Shown here one piece after another: positions 44,101 through 49,749 of a stretch of 64,000 nt of DNA (positions within the stretch are counted from its first letter, which is position 1; the number at the start of each line of letters is the position of its first letter). The position numbers and the translations under genes were made by a program. Source of the stretch: Chloranthus sessilifolius (Eukaryota; Streptophyta; Magnoliopsida; Chloranthales; Chloranthaceae); NCBI GenBank assembly GCA_021018995.1, contig CM037584.1, positions 173,990,317 through 174,054,316 of the forward strand, given 5' to 3'. Below the pieces are notes generated by a model that worked only from the letters and a program-made list of their open reading frames with translations, made no database searches and had not been told where the DNA came from.

Positions 44101-46145
44101 TAGTGATAAGAGATCCACCATTGTCTATTGTGCCTTTGTTAGATGTTAAGTGATATGAGAAGTAAAAAACATGTTCTGTCGAATTTAGGTGCAAGATCTG
44201 AATGTAAAGCCATTTCTCTAGGGACTTGTGAAGGAATGTGGGCCACGATTATTCTTGCTGGCTTAGGTACCCATGTGAAGCTCCCATGAACCTCTTTGGA
44301 GCCAAACACAGTGGAAGGACTAAACGTATAGAAGTTGATTGTCATTTTATTCGAGAGAAAGTTGGATCAAGTGAATTAAGTATTTACTATTCCTCAATTT
44401 AGCTCCAAGGATGAAATTGCAGTTGTTCTTGCCATGCTCTTGGAAAGTTTAGATTTTGTTCTCCAACTTCAGGGAGAGTGTTGGTGTACATTATGGCTGC
44501 ATTTGGGTTAGCTCTTTTGGGGCAAAGGGCAGCTCTTTCACTTTTTGGCTTCGTCATAGAATTACTTTTACATTTGGTAACACAGCTCCTTGCCTCATTT
44601 GCTCTGGTGGGGAGCTGTTTTAAGTGATAAAACTGCTCTATGCCTGCTCTATCTCAGAGCAGATTTTATCTGCCCTGACAGAGAGCAGGCAAAGAGCTGC
44701 TTCTGTTCTTATAAGAGCTAACCCAAACACAGCCTATGTAATTGATTGGTGTGTGTTTCTAGTGGGTTCTTCATATGTAGGAATATATTAGTGGTCTATA
44801 TGGGATACATTTTTACATAGTATATATATATTAATGAAAAAGGGTTGAGCTCTCTAACTCAATACCTTCAGTTTACCTCTTCCTGCTACGTCCTTATCTA
44901 ACCCCAATAGCTTTCACCCTCTTAACCCTAACGCATTGCTGACAATGTCATGTAATAGGGCATCTCAGTTTTTGTATGAATTGAGGCCTCGCCCAGGCGT
45001 TCCATTTCTTGACCTAACCAGGATCTTGCCTAGGTAGACGAGGGATGACCACCTGGCTTTTAAAACCCTGATTGTCAGATAGATGCATAGATGCATCCGA
45101 TTATAATTGTTACTGTTAAAGTTCCCATTTCTTCATCAGTCCGAACTAACATGAATCTAAATGAACCTAGAAACTTATTTTCTTGATTTTGGTAATGTGT
45201 GTGTGTGTGTGTATATTTCCATGGCACCAAATCTTCTTGTCAGAGGTATCTGAAGGCTGGCCCATCCTTGTGGAACTATAGCACATTAGCACTCATGCCC
45301 TTAATCTTTAGATTATATTTTTTCTTTCTATTTATGCCTCATTCGTAATACTCATATGCTCTCACATGAATGGCACTATGTTTATTGTACACATGCCCTT
45401 CTACACCACTTTTCCTCTCTTTTCTATCTTGAATCTTCTACTTTATTATGACAGATGGTGTTTAAGTATTTGGCAGAATCTTAACATTGAAGGGGTAACT
45501 AATAATTTCGGATCTTTCGAATAATTATTTAGTTTAGATACTAAAGGTTTTAATTTCCAGCATTTGGCAGAGGCTCTTGTCCCTTTGTCGAAGGAGAAAG
45601 AGAAGTTACTACAAGACCATAAGGATTTGAAATTGAAACTTGAGAAGGAATATGATGAGCAAGGTGAAATCAAAAGAAGTTATCAGCAGGAAGTTGAGAT
45701 GCTTTTAGTAGTTGCTTCGAGGATTAAAGAGTATGTTTTTTAAATTGAGTAACATTTATATATTTCAATTTCCACTTATTGATACAAACTTTTGAGTTTT
45801 GTCTTGGGGCCTCTTATTAGGTATATTGATTCAAAGAAAGGTGAGAAGCTGAAAGAACTACAAGAACGGCAGTCATTATCTGAATCCCAACTGCAGAAAT
45901 GTGAGAACAGGAAACAGGAAATATCAGCCGAGTTAAATAAAAGTAAAGAGTTATTGCGGAATCAAGATCAATTGAAAAGGAATATAGATGACAACTTGAA
46001 TTATAGGAAAACAAAGGCTGAAGTTGATGAACTTACTCATGAGATTGAATCATTGGAAGAACAAATATTGAAGATAGGTGGAGTTTCCACTTTTGAGGCT
46101 GATCTTAAAAAACATTTGCAAGAAAAGGAGAGACTTCTGTCAGAG
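2019..46145 (+). CDS. RAD50: DNA double-strand break repair protein RAD50 (17 internal exons; 5' and 3' ends outside the exons seen)
   Basis: RAD50 is the SMC-related ATPase of the MRE11-RAD50-NBS1 complex, which senses, tethers and helps process DNA double-strand breaks and supports telomeres and meiosis. The exons are 2019-2194, 6535-6649, 26003-26231, 26765-26943, 27024-27194, 32653-32757, 32861-32968, 33077-33288, 33405-33497, 35141-35268, 37499-37613, 37711-37840, 37980-38189, 41182-41390, 41662-41863, 45561-45730 and 45821-46145. Together they are 2877 nt, 959 codons, with no stop. Residue 34 is the Q-loop Gln ([11 protein letters not shown]). Coiled coil runs from about residue 60 and turns at the zinc hook CPCC (residues 569-572). 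The returning coil ends at ERLLSE. Plant RAD50 is about 1310 residues, so roughly 135 N-terminal residues (Walker A) and 220 C-terminal residues (signature, Walker B) are missing. Residue numbers here count from the first exon in the window. Introns range from 80 bp to 19.35 kb. Confidence 0.97.
2640..2960 (-). pseudogene. Ty1/Copia RNase H remnant
   Basis: The minus strand reads [20 protein letters not shown], then after a one-base frame change [11 protein letters not shown], then VIDIYAPS. This is the C-terminal end of a Copia polyprotein (usual [18 protein letters not shown] ... DQLADIFTK). A G-rich tract near 2690, the expected place for a polypurine tract, follows, and the DNA beyond (2400-2640) may be decayed LTR with a TATA-like box. 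Stops and frameshifts make it dead. Confidence 0.75.
5090..5252. mobile_element. Truncated MITE-like sequence ending tgacagcccta
   Basis: A GC-richer block with repeated acccaaccc/gggttgg motifs ends in gttgacagcccta. The complement, tagggctgtcaac, is a terminal motif of many plant hAT-like MITEs and resembles the tagggctgcaa terminus of the insert at 51281. The left end is not found, so no target duplication can be shown. Confidence 0.4.
6535..6649 (+). CDS. RAD50: RAD50 exon 2 of 17 in window
   Basis: Encodes residues 59-97, [20 protein letters not shown] through [13 protein letters not shown], where the coiled coil begins. It completes the split Arg codon with A. Donor aag|gttttc leaves phase 0. 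The next intron is the longest fully contained one (19,353 bp). Confidence 0.95.
7096..7385. mobile_element. hAT-like MITE with cgatacgtatcg palindromes, copy 1
   Basis: It begins catggatcaaaatctcgg and ends gatattttgatccatg, an inverted repeat. It is bracketed by the 8-bp direct repeat actggagt at 7088-7095 and 7386-7393. Eight-base target duplications are the mark of hAT transposons. The inside is a series of gatac/gtatc palindromes and holds a C12-A9 homopolymer junction near 7199-7220. It has no coding capacity. Confidence 0.8.
8454..8738 (+). repeat. 5' LTR of the element 8454-10001
   Basis: 285 bp, beginning tgttggag and ending gtcttca, with ctctatataaagggctc near 8551 as the likely TATA region. 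It is followed by a CT-rich leader. Confidence 0.88.
9664..10001 (+). repeat. 3' LTR of the element 8454-10001
   Basis: 338 bp, nearly identical to the 5' LTR up to the CT-rich part. It then carries an extra copy of the block around ctctctctaatataccttaa. Confidence 0.88.
10973..11058 (-). mobile_element. SINE-like insertion with 15-bp target duplication
   Basis: The direct repeat catctggttactgat lies at 10958-10972 and 11059-11073. Read on the minus strand the insert starts gggcttgggcc, carries gcaggttccagcc (B-box-like), then agcttacttat and an A-rich tail. It shares head and tail with the insert at 1021-1097. Confidence 0.7.
11441..11795. repeat. 179-bp imperfect tandem duplication
   Basis: Two units, 11441-11619 and 11620-11795, start gaaacyaaactgtaaa and run through cagcacaatgtgtcttcatt to gcttctttctgcatg. 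They differ at a few sites. Confidence 0.85.
11952..11992 (+). mobile_element. Very short SINE-like 3' fragment with target duplication
   Basis: A 41-bp insert reads gcaggtccaatccccagc, then ttacctat and an A-run. It is flanked by gtatcggtttatac (11938-11951) and gtgtcggtttatac (11993-12006), one mismatch in 14. It looks like the 3' end of the same SINE family. A similar gcaggttcgtgcccagc piece lies near 14289. Confidence 0.55.
17543..20958 (-). pseudogene. LINE ORF2: endonuclease-reverse transcriptase-zf-RVT (broken)
   Basis: In translation order: endonuclease start [11 protein letters not shown] ... VITLQETKW (20958-20611) and its distal part with [11 protein letters not shown] and SDHRPLLL (20486-19926). 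Then come reverse transcriptase fingers [18 protein letters not shown] ... [12 protein letters not shown] (19861-19253) and palm [26 protein letters not shown] (19316-18360). Last is the zf-RVT segment [11 protein letters not shown] ... [18 protein letters not shown] (17839-17543). Frames change between these blocks. The catalytic box reads YAND (18930-18941) where active enzymes have YADD, so a metal-binding Asp is lost. The LINE at 49750-54254 has the normal box. Confidence 0.85.
20995..24262 (-). pseudogene. LINE ORF1 region with a RanBP2-type zinc finger and DUF4283-like domain (broken)
   Basis: At the 5' end (24262-24023) the frame reads [13 protein letters not shown]. One base later the +1 frame (to 23637) continues [11 protein letters not shown]. 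Together these match the W-x-C-x2-C-x3-N-x6-C pattern of RanBP2-type zinc fingers, apart from the last Cys (Phe, with a Cys two residues on). Further in, near 23540-23380, the minus strand gives [20 protein letters not shown], typical of the RRM-like DUF4283 domain of plant LINE ORF1. The C-terminus (21189-20995) ends with LIVLGRD-like and [15 protein letters not shown] motifs, matched by the other LINE at 49507-49706. ORF1 ends about 36 bp before ORF2. Confidence 0.65.
25260..25486. repeat. Three-unit tandem repeat, about 77 bp each
   Basis: The block ggcattctatcctcaagtca begins near 25264, 25341 and 25417. Each is followed by gggactaa and caat tt acccatctaccta with small changes. The open frame across it is only a by-product. 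Confidence 0.85.
26003..26231 (+). CDS. RAD50: RAD50 exon 3 of 17 in window
   Basis: Encodes residues 98-174, [20 protein letters not shown] through [12 protein letters not shown] to [10 protein letters not shown], the first coiled-coil arm. It begins phase 0 after acag and ends with the first base of an Asp codon before gtcagt. Confidence 0.94.
26479..26693. mobile_element. hAT-like MITE with cgatacgtatcg palindromes, copy 2
   Basis: Ends are catggatcaaaatatcg and cgatattttaacccatg; the 8-bp direct repeat caagtacc lies at 26471-26478 and 26694-26701. The inside is almost entirely gatac/gtatc units, including several cgatacgtatcg palindromes. It sits in a 533-bp RAD50 intron, 71 bp before the next exon. 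Confidence 0.85.
26765..26943 (+). CDS. RAD50: RAD50 exon 4 of 17 in window
   Basis: Encodes residues 174-233, [20 protein letters not shown] through [10 protein letters not shown] to IGKLQAEAD. Donor gat|gtactg is chosen because the next exon ([14 protein letters not shown]) then follows in phase 0 as in other plant RAD50 proteins; reading on meets a stop at once. Confidence 0.93.
27024..27194 (+). CDS. RAD50: RAD50 exon 5 of 17 in window
   Basis: Encodes residues 234-290, [20 protein letters not shown] through [21 protein letters not shown]. It follows an 80-bp intron with acceptor atatcag. Donor aag|gtgaac, phase 0. Confidence 0.94.
27352..27745. repeat. Imperfect tandem duplication, offset about 238 bp
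   Basis: The segment from ttgttgaaat through ttcatttcgtgcatgaca and attaaacaaaaa to ctactaagg (27352-27500) returns at 27590-27740 with scattered changes and a small gap. Confidence 0.75.
28980..29341 (-). pseudogene. Probable continuation of gypsy polyprotein remnant
   Basis: Minus-strand open stretches [20 protein letters not shown] and [20 protein letters not shown] follow the gag zinc knuckle directly, with one stop between them. Position and length suit the gag-protease linker of a Ty3-gypsy element, but no protease motif is visible. Confidence 0.35.
29382..29880 (-). pseudogene. Ty3-gypsy gag fragment with CCHC zinc knuckle
   Basis: The 159-residue frame (29861-29382) reads [37 protein letters not shown] and [15 protein letters not shown], a retrotransposon gag domain. 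It then gives the knuckle [14 protein letters not shown] (C-x2-C-x4-H-x4-C, residues 131-144). The gag start is missing: about 20 bp beyond its 5' end lies MITE copy 3, and no gag is seen past it. No reverse transcriptase follows downstream, so this is a fragment. Confidence 0.85.
29906..30026. mobile_element. hAT-like MITE with gatac/gtatc repeats, copy 3 (short)
   Basis: It ends gatattttgatccattg, the right terminus of copies 1 and 2, and is bracketed by tggcatgt at 29898-29905 and 30027-30034 (8 bp). The left terminus is degraded. It has caatgtatcg and gcgatac units inside. Confidence 0.65.
30800..31844 (-). mobile_element. Solo LTR, family A copy 1
   Basis: 1045 bp running TGATGTGG ... 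CCACATCA; flanks are gttac (30795-30799) and gttat (31845-31849), 4 of 5 matching. Similarity to 58903-59879 (opposite orientation) and 33989-34912 covers the whole length. The TATA-like ctatataaggtc of copy 3 shows the transcribed direction to be minus here. It carries repeated tcgatcgatcga palindromes at 31558-31720 and a T/A run at 31140. Confidence 0.85.
32250..32487 (+). mobile_element. Possible 5'-truncated LINE 3' end
   Basis: It ends taatatattgttaattatcaccgattaaaaaaa, close to the 3' end of the LINE at 54424 (atatattatttttaccgatta plus A-run). Upstream similarity is weak and no clear target duplication was found. Confidence 0.35.
32653..32757 (+). CDS. RAD50: RAD50 exon 6 of 17 in window
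   Basis: Encodes residues 291-325, [20 protein letters not shown] through [13 protein letters not shown]. It is 35 whole codons with phase 0 at both ends; acceptor atttcag, donor aag|gtctgt. Confidence 0.93.
32861..32968 (+). CDS. RAD50: RAD50 exon 7 of 17 in window
   Basis: Encodes residues 326-361, [20 protein letters not shown] through [10 protein letters not shown]. Phase 0 at both ends. Donor ctg|gtgatt is preferred because QMEVERKTL of the next exon then follows directly, as in other plant RAD50 proteins. Confidence 0.9.
33077..33288 (+). CDS. RAD50: RAD50 exon 8 of 17 in window
   Basis: Encodes residues 362-432, [20 protein letters not shown] through [20 protein letters not shown] to YKRKHGK and the first two bases of an Ile codon. 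The acceptor is aaatag. The donor must be the GC site at|gcaagt: the nearby GT (caa|gtcaaa) would put the next exon out of frame and into a stop. Confidence 0.88.
33405..33497 (+). CDS. RAD50: RAD50 exon 9 of 17 in window
   Basis: Encodes residues 432-463, [20 protein letters not shown] through [11 protein letters not shown]. The acceptor ttttcag is firm. The donor may be gg|gttgtt (33498) or gggtt|gttcct three bases later; both keep the frame and differ by one residue. Confidence 0.85.
33745..33960 (-). pseudogene. RTE-type LINE remnant, C-terminal end
   Basis: Minus strand reads [20 protein letters not shown] and [10 protein letters not shown], the last residues of RTE-clade proteins (usual WxEVVRxDMxxLxLxEDxAL). 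The 3' side carries ggtaatctgagattgaacct, resembling the SINE-like B-box tails elsewhere in this window. Confidence 0.5.
33989..34912 (-). mobile_element. Solo LTR, family A copy 2
   Basis: 924 bp running TGACGCCGG ... CCCCGTCA, with a perfect 5-bp duplication ttata at 33984-33988 and 34913-34917. It aligns along its length with 30800-31844. Where copies 1 and 3 carry tcgatcga it has gctcgagcgag units (34690-34772). Confidence 0.88.
35141..35268 (+). CDS. RAD50: RAD50 exon 10 of 17 in window
   Basis: Encodes residues 463-506, [20 protein letters not shown] through [20 protein letters not shown] to MD plus one base of Ser. Donor gatt|gtgagt. Confidence 0.92.
36199..36237. repeat. 11-nt LINE-tail-like insert between 14-bp direct repeats
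   Basis: aactttgaattatt (36199-36212) and aactttaaattatt (36224-36237) flank actgataaaaa. The insert matches the ttactgataaa 3' tail of the LINEs at 17180 and 42130. Confidence 0.5.
36850..37200 (-). pseudogene. RTE-type LINE remnant, C-terminal end
   Basis: Minus strand gives [20 protein letters not shown] and later DKAMKMI, the same block as at 361-690 and 33745-33960. Several stops are present. Confidence 0.55.
37499..37613 (+). CDS. RAD50: RAD50 exon 11 of 17 in window
   Basis: Encodes residues 506-544, [20 protein letters not shown] through [12 protein letters not shown]. It lies just N-terminal of the zinc hook. Starts with CA completing Ser, ends AG before gttcat. Confidence 0.92.
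37711..37840 (+). CDS. RAD50: RAD50 exon 12 of 17 in window (zinc hook)
   Basis: Encodes residues 544-587, [42 protein letters not shown]. The CPCC hook (37784-37795, residues 569-572) is the C-x-x-C through which two RAD50 coiled coils join around one zinc ion. Acceptor cttgtag, donor aag|gtactg. Confidence 0.97.
37980..38189 (+). CDS. RAD50: RAD50 exon 13 of 17 in window
   Basis: Encodes residues 588-657, [20 protein letters not shown] through [20 protein letters not shown] to NQKSQALDD, the start of the returning coiled coil. It has 70 whole codons. Confidence 0.95.
39175..39995 (+). pseudogene. Ty1/Copia protease to integrase remnant
   Basis: Across frames: [10 protein letters not shown] (aspartic protease, Asp codon 39236-39238), [31 protein letters not shown] (GAG-pre-integrase), then [32 protein letters not shown] and [12 protein letters not shown] (integrase core start). 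Several stops and frameshifts; it ends before reverse transcriptase. Separate from the Copia RNase H piece near 44.1 kb, as two RAD50 exons lie between them. Confidence 0.85.
40205..40640 (-). pseudogene. RTE-type LINE remnant, C-terminal end
   Basis: The minus strand carries [12 protein letters not shown], [18 protein letters not shown] and [10 protein letters not shown] stretches in shifted frames, corresponding to the block at 36850-37200. Confidence 0.5.
41182..41390 (+). CDS. RAD50: RAD50 exon 14 of 17 in window
   Basis: Encodes residues 658-727, [20 protein letters not shown] through [20 protein letters not shown] to [10 protein letters not shown]. Acceptor cctgcag; ends AA of a Lys codon before gtacat. 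Confidence 0.94.
41662..41863 (+). CDS. RAD50: RAD50 exon 15 of 17 in window
   Basis: Encodes residues 727-794, [20 protein letters not shown] through [20 protein letters not shown] to AQVDLDEK. Acceptor cattcag, donor aag|gtagat. Confidence 0.95.
42113..43945 (-). pseudogene. Decayed L1-type LINE, 5' truncated
   Basis: On the minus strand, starting near 43945, the frame gives [20 protein letters not shown] and CYAAISGL (region of the catalytic box, here not YADD), then [20 protein letters not shown] and VLWRVVLSQ. The 3' end is ttactgataataaaaaaag near 42113-42130. Stops interrupt every frame. It is a different LINE family from those at 17170 and 48160. Confidence 0.75.
43930..44945 (+). 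pseudogene. Copia RNase H end and 3' LTR remnant
   Basis: Shifted frames give [30 protein letters not shown] and FIREKV, the RNase H end of a Copia polyprotein. Next is the purine-rich cttcagggagag, after which the 3' LTR starts (tgttggtgtacattat, 44479). The LTR continues after a MITE at 44738. Confidence 0.75.
44495..44734. mobile_element. Tourist/Harbinger-like MITE in a Copia LTR
   Basis: 240 bp with ends ggctgcatttgggttagctc and gagctaacccaaacacagcc, inverted repeats with two mismatches. Flanks are tat on both sides (44492-44494, 44735-44737). Removing it restores a continuous LTR. A 3-bp duplication suits PIF/Harbinger, though tat is not the usual twa. Confidence 0.75.
45561..45730 (+). 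CDS. RAD50: RAD50 exon 16 of 17 in window
   Basis: Encodes residues 795-851, [20 protein letters not shown] through [20 protein letters not shown] to ASRIK and two bases of Glu. Donor ga|gtatgt; followed by a 90-bp intron. Confidence 0.94.
45821..46145 (+). CDS. RAD50: RAD50 exon 17 of 17 in window (last one found)
   Basis: Encodes residues 851-959, [40 protein letters not shown] through [15 protein letters not shown] to EKERLLSE. Acceptor ttattag, donor gag|gtaatt, phase 0. The expected next residues (LNRCRG-like, then the C-terminal ATPase half) were not found in 46146-64000. Confidence 0.95.
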
Positions 46146-47273
46146 GTAATTATGGATCATAAAATCATCTGTCTGCCCCCTTTCTATTCTAGTGAGAGTG
46201 CATTCACAATCAATTTCTAATTTCATCATAAGCCACTGCTAATTAAATGAAAACAAATTGTCAACTATGACTAGCATTCATAATTGAGCTATTCATATAG
46301 TTTGGGTGACCCTTTTTAACTTTCTCTTCTAAGTTGAGCTATTCATATAATCTGGCTTGACCATTTTTTTAAATTTATCTTCATTGTGCTAGAAAGAATT
46401 TTTTTTCTGCTGGTAGATGTATCCTCACTGCAACGTTTTACCAATAGCCATATCTTATTGACTACTAATTATGCGTCCTTGATATATCCTCCATCTTTTC
46501 TGTTAGTGAATATGTAAAAATTGACAAGTAATATTCTTGTTCATTTGTCACTGTCATTATCTCGGTAGTGTTCTTGGAAATTGTTGTCATCGAGGTTCAA
46601 CTACTCTAACTAGCTCTAACTCTAGAAGTAAGCCAGCTGAGTTGGCCCAAAACTTGCTCCACTAGTCAATGAACAACTTGAAATTTTTGATTCTTCATGT
46701 AAACTATTAATATAAGTTTCAAAGAAGAGAGAAACAGTAAAGAAGCTACTAGAAACCCCAAATGTGCCCATCACAATCTCAAATTTTACAAATTCTTGTA
46801 ATACCTGTTTTAGAAGGTTCAATTCAATAGTTATAGTTAGCTCATAGAATCATTGTCGCCGTTTCCACAAATTCAACCTGCTTGAGCCCTTCACTTGACC
46901 ATAATGGATTAAGCCCCATCGTTCAAGGATAAAGGTAACATGGGATGAATTAAATCTAGATGTGTATCAATTCATAGTCACAAATTTGGAAGTCGGCAAT
47001 AAGTTGGGAAAAATCGGTCGAGGTCGGAAAAAATTGGGGAAAATAAAAAAAAATTAAAAAACTTTTATATTTCAGGTAAAAAAAACCATCCATAACATAT
47101 TTCAAGTTGGAAATGGTGATTTTAAGGAACAAAGTAGTACAAAATAGGCAACTATGCCTAAGTGCATAATCTTGTCTAACCATAAAACAAAAAAATTGTT
47201 ATGCCAATTGTTCATCAAGCCAACCACATAGGAGAGCCGATAACTGAGTAAAAATATAATGAAACTGTGAAAG

Positions 47274-48050
47274 TTATAGATCAAAAGCATCCAACGCTCT
47301 ATGATCACGAGCAATTTCGTCATACTCGAGATCCAAGCCCCCATCATCGTCTTCATCTTCAACATCAACTTCTTCACTGGCCGGTGGTGGAGGTGCTGCA
47401 GCTGCTGGAATAGGAGGATGCCACTCGAGGAATGCAATATAGTTCTCCAAATAAATTGGTTCTTGCTTTTCTTCCTTTTCTAATCTTTTCCTAGTAGAAA
47501 CTCACCCTCACATACTCCAAATCATGTAGTGTCTTCATTCTTAATTTGTTTTGTTTCTTTGTATGTGCATCCTCGAATGCACTCCAATTTTTCTCACTAG
47601 ACGATGCATTACATGGTTGGGTAAGCAATCTTATAGCTACCTTCCGAAGTTCTGCAAAGCTGGGATTAACTACTTTCCACCAATCACCTAATAAGATATA
47701 TAAAATTCGTAAATTAATTATAAACTGTGCAAGTAGTAAACTACATAAAAATAAAATAATGAGAACTAGAATAATGAAACCTGCCTCGATGCTTTTTATG
47801 AAGGGTATGAGCAAATGGTGCAAATATATTGAGCTTCATGGTAATATAATTGGCTAGTTGCCAACTGAATGCTTCTTTCTCTTCAACAAGGATCATTTTC
47901 TCCATTACAATCATTATGCTGTTGTTAATTTCAGTATCATGTTTGTCCAATTTATCTCAATATAAGTGAGGATTGAGAAGAGCTGCTGCTACTTGGAGTG
48001 GATTATGAAGCTGTTTGCTCCTCATTAGACAAATACAGTGATTTCCATTG
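47274..48050 (-). pseudogene. hAT transposase C-terminal fragment
   Basis: Minus strand in order: LHNPLQVAAALLNPHLY (near 48030-47965), EEKEAFSWQLANYITMKL, then the hAT dimerisation block WWKVVNPSFAELRKVAIRLL, CNASSSEKNWSAFEDAHTKK, and a tail NYIAFLEWHPP with an acidic stretch ending at a stop (47274-47276). The usual plant form is HSKKRNRL after WS. Frame changes and a stop (after PHLY) make it dead. The N-terminal part, including the BED finger and most of the catalytic domain, is absent. A LINE begins about 110 bp beyond its 5' side. Confidence 0.82.
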
Positions 48051-48177
48051 CTTCAACTAGTACTGATTGATGGGGAGATGCATATGTAGCTGATTTATTA
48101 TTTACTATAAATCCTTTATAAATTACTATGACTAGTAAAACAATAATTGCAATGTTTTAGAAGCTGTACTTTCCTCG

Positions 48178-49706
48178 TTGGACTGCATCCCCAGAAGCTG
48201 TGAGATTTTGATCGGCGGCCACATGTTTCAGCTCTTCATAGATGTGGCGTGGCTGGAGCCGGTGCTCCTCCCGCATCAGACGGGTGAAGAATCCGAGGGG
48301 CCCCGGGGCACTGACGTCGACCTCCTCAGTACTGCCACAGAAATAGTTCAGTCGTTCTCCAATCCCGTTGGGAGGGGGGTGGTGAGGACCGGCCGGATGC
48401 CGACGAGAGATTCGGAGAGGCGCACGACCACGAACTCGCCATTCCGTCTGGGGCCTCAATGGTGGGTGATCACGCCGGTGAGGGACTGCGCTCCCTCTGG
48501 GTCGCATGGGGTGGTCCATGATCCGATGTCGGGTGCAACTGAGGTCGGATCCAATGATGGGAGGACTAACAATGCGGTAGCTAAAGAGAGAGCTGGAGGA
48601 GATGATAGCTGCTGATGGTCGAACTTCGGTCGGAATAGATATCCGGAGTGGGCACCTTCCGGTCCCGACAGTTCTCTCACTATCGAACGATCCAACGGTT
48701 GAGACCGTCTCATACCTTCAAACCAACTACCCGCGACAACATACTAAGGAGAAGGTACAACCGCAGTCGATGCAGACTACAGAGGACACCGACAGCAGCA
48801 TAAGCTGGGATCCCATGGGGATGGAGGCAGGGAACTTGCTTTATAAGGAAAAACCCAGAGGAAACTTTAGAGGGTTCAAATTGTACCTGTGTAAAAGGAA
48901 AAATATATACTCTACCTTTAAGACGTTGTTGGATGGATGGTCAATACGTACACCTTCTCGTGGTTCGAGCTCTGGCGAGATGGAGACACATCAACACTTA
49001 GAACCTTCTTGGGCCAGGCAACCGATAGAAAGGAATTAAAGCTCAGGTGTTGGGCAGATATAGCGTCTACTTTCGACGAGGGAGCTGAACACATCCCTAC
49101 CTTGACACGTGTTGGTACTACGGACTTGTGAAAACACGTGGCGAGTGAGGATTTTTGGAGTTTCCTTGTTAGGGATACCGTGAACTTCTACTATCCGGGT
49201 AAGGAGAAAGGGCCTATTCTGTTTCGCTTGCAGGTAGGCCCGAATGTTATGGGCCGCAAAGACTGGGGAGAGAGGGGCCCGGACTATGAGTCATGGGCTC
49301 TAGAGGAAAAGGATGAGGGTAGTTGGGCTTTTGAGTCCATATCCGAGAACCCGACAATGATACTTGAGTCATCGACGGATACCGTCTCATCGTCTCCTTT
49401 GGTGGATCAGCTTTTGGGAACAAAAACTAATGGTCTTGTCACTTCTCCGGTACTGGAGGTGGAAGAGACGCAAGGAATACGGTAGCGGTTAGTTGAGTCG
49501 GACTACTTGACCGAAATTGATAGTCTAATCCGGGTAGGCCGCCAACTCGGTATGACATTTAAAGGCCCAGAGGAGTCACTACGAGAGGTTTTCCGTTCTA
49601 TTTTGGTGGTTCGTAGTGAGAGTAGGAAGAAACGGTGGACCGGAGCTCGTGAACTCGTGCGATTGCAATGGGGGATGACAGACGGTAGGGGGATGGGGGA
49701 TGCATG
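48178..49706 (+). pseudogene. LINE copy 2 ORF1 (broken, N-terminus missing)
   Basis: Open stretches include DPMGMEAGNLLYKEKPRGNF (48602-49039) and the C-terminus LIRVGRQLGMTFKGPEESLR ... LVRLQWGMTDGRGMGD ending at 49706. The C-terminus matches the ORF1 end of the other copy ([15 protein letters not shown]). The zinc-finger segment seen in the other copy is absent because of the 5' truncation. Confidence 0.65.
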
Positions 49707-49749
49707 AACCCTATCGCGGTTCTAGGGCGGTTGCAAAGTTGTTTCGCTC

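Larger units (their letters stand above)
41864..45560 (+). other. RAD50 intron, 3.7 kb
   Basis: Holds a decayed LINE on the minus strand (42113-43945) joined directly to a Copia RNase H and 3' LTR piece (43930-44945), which itself contains a Tourist-like MITE (44495-44734). A short TG microsatellite lies near 45197-45212. Acceptor atttccag. Confidence 0.8.
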
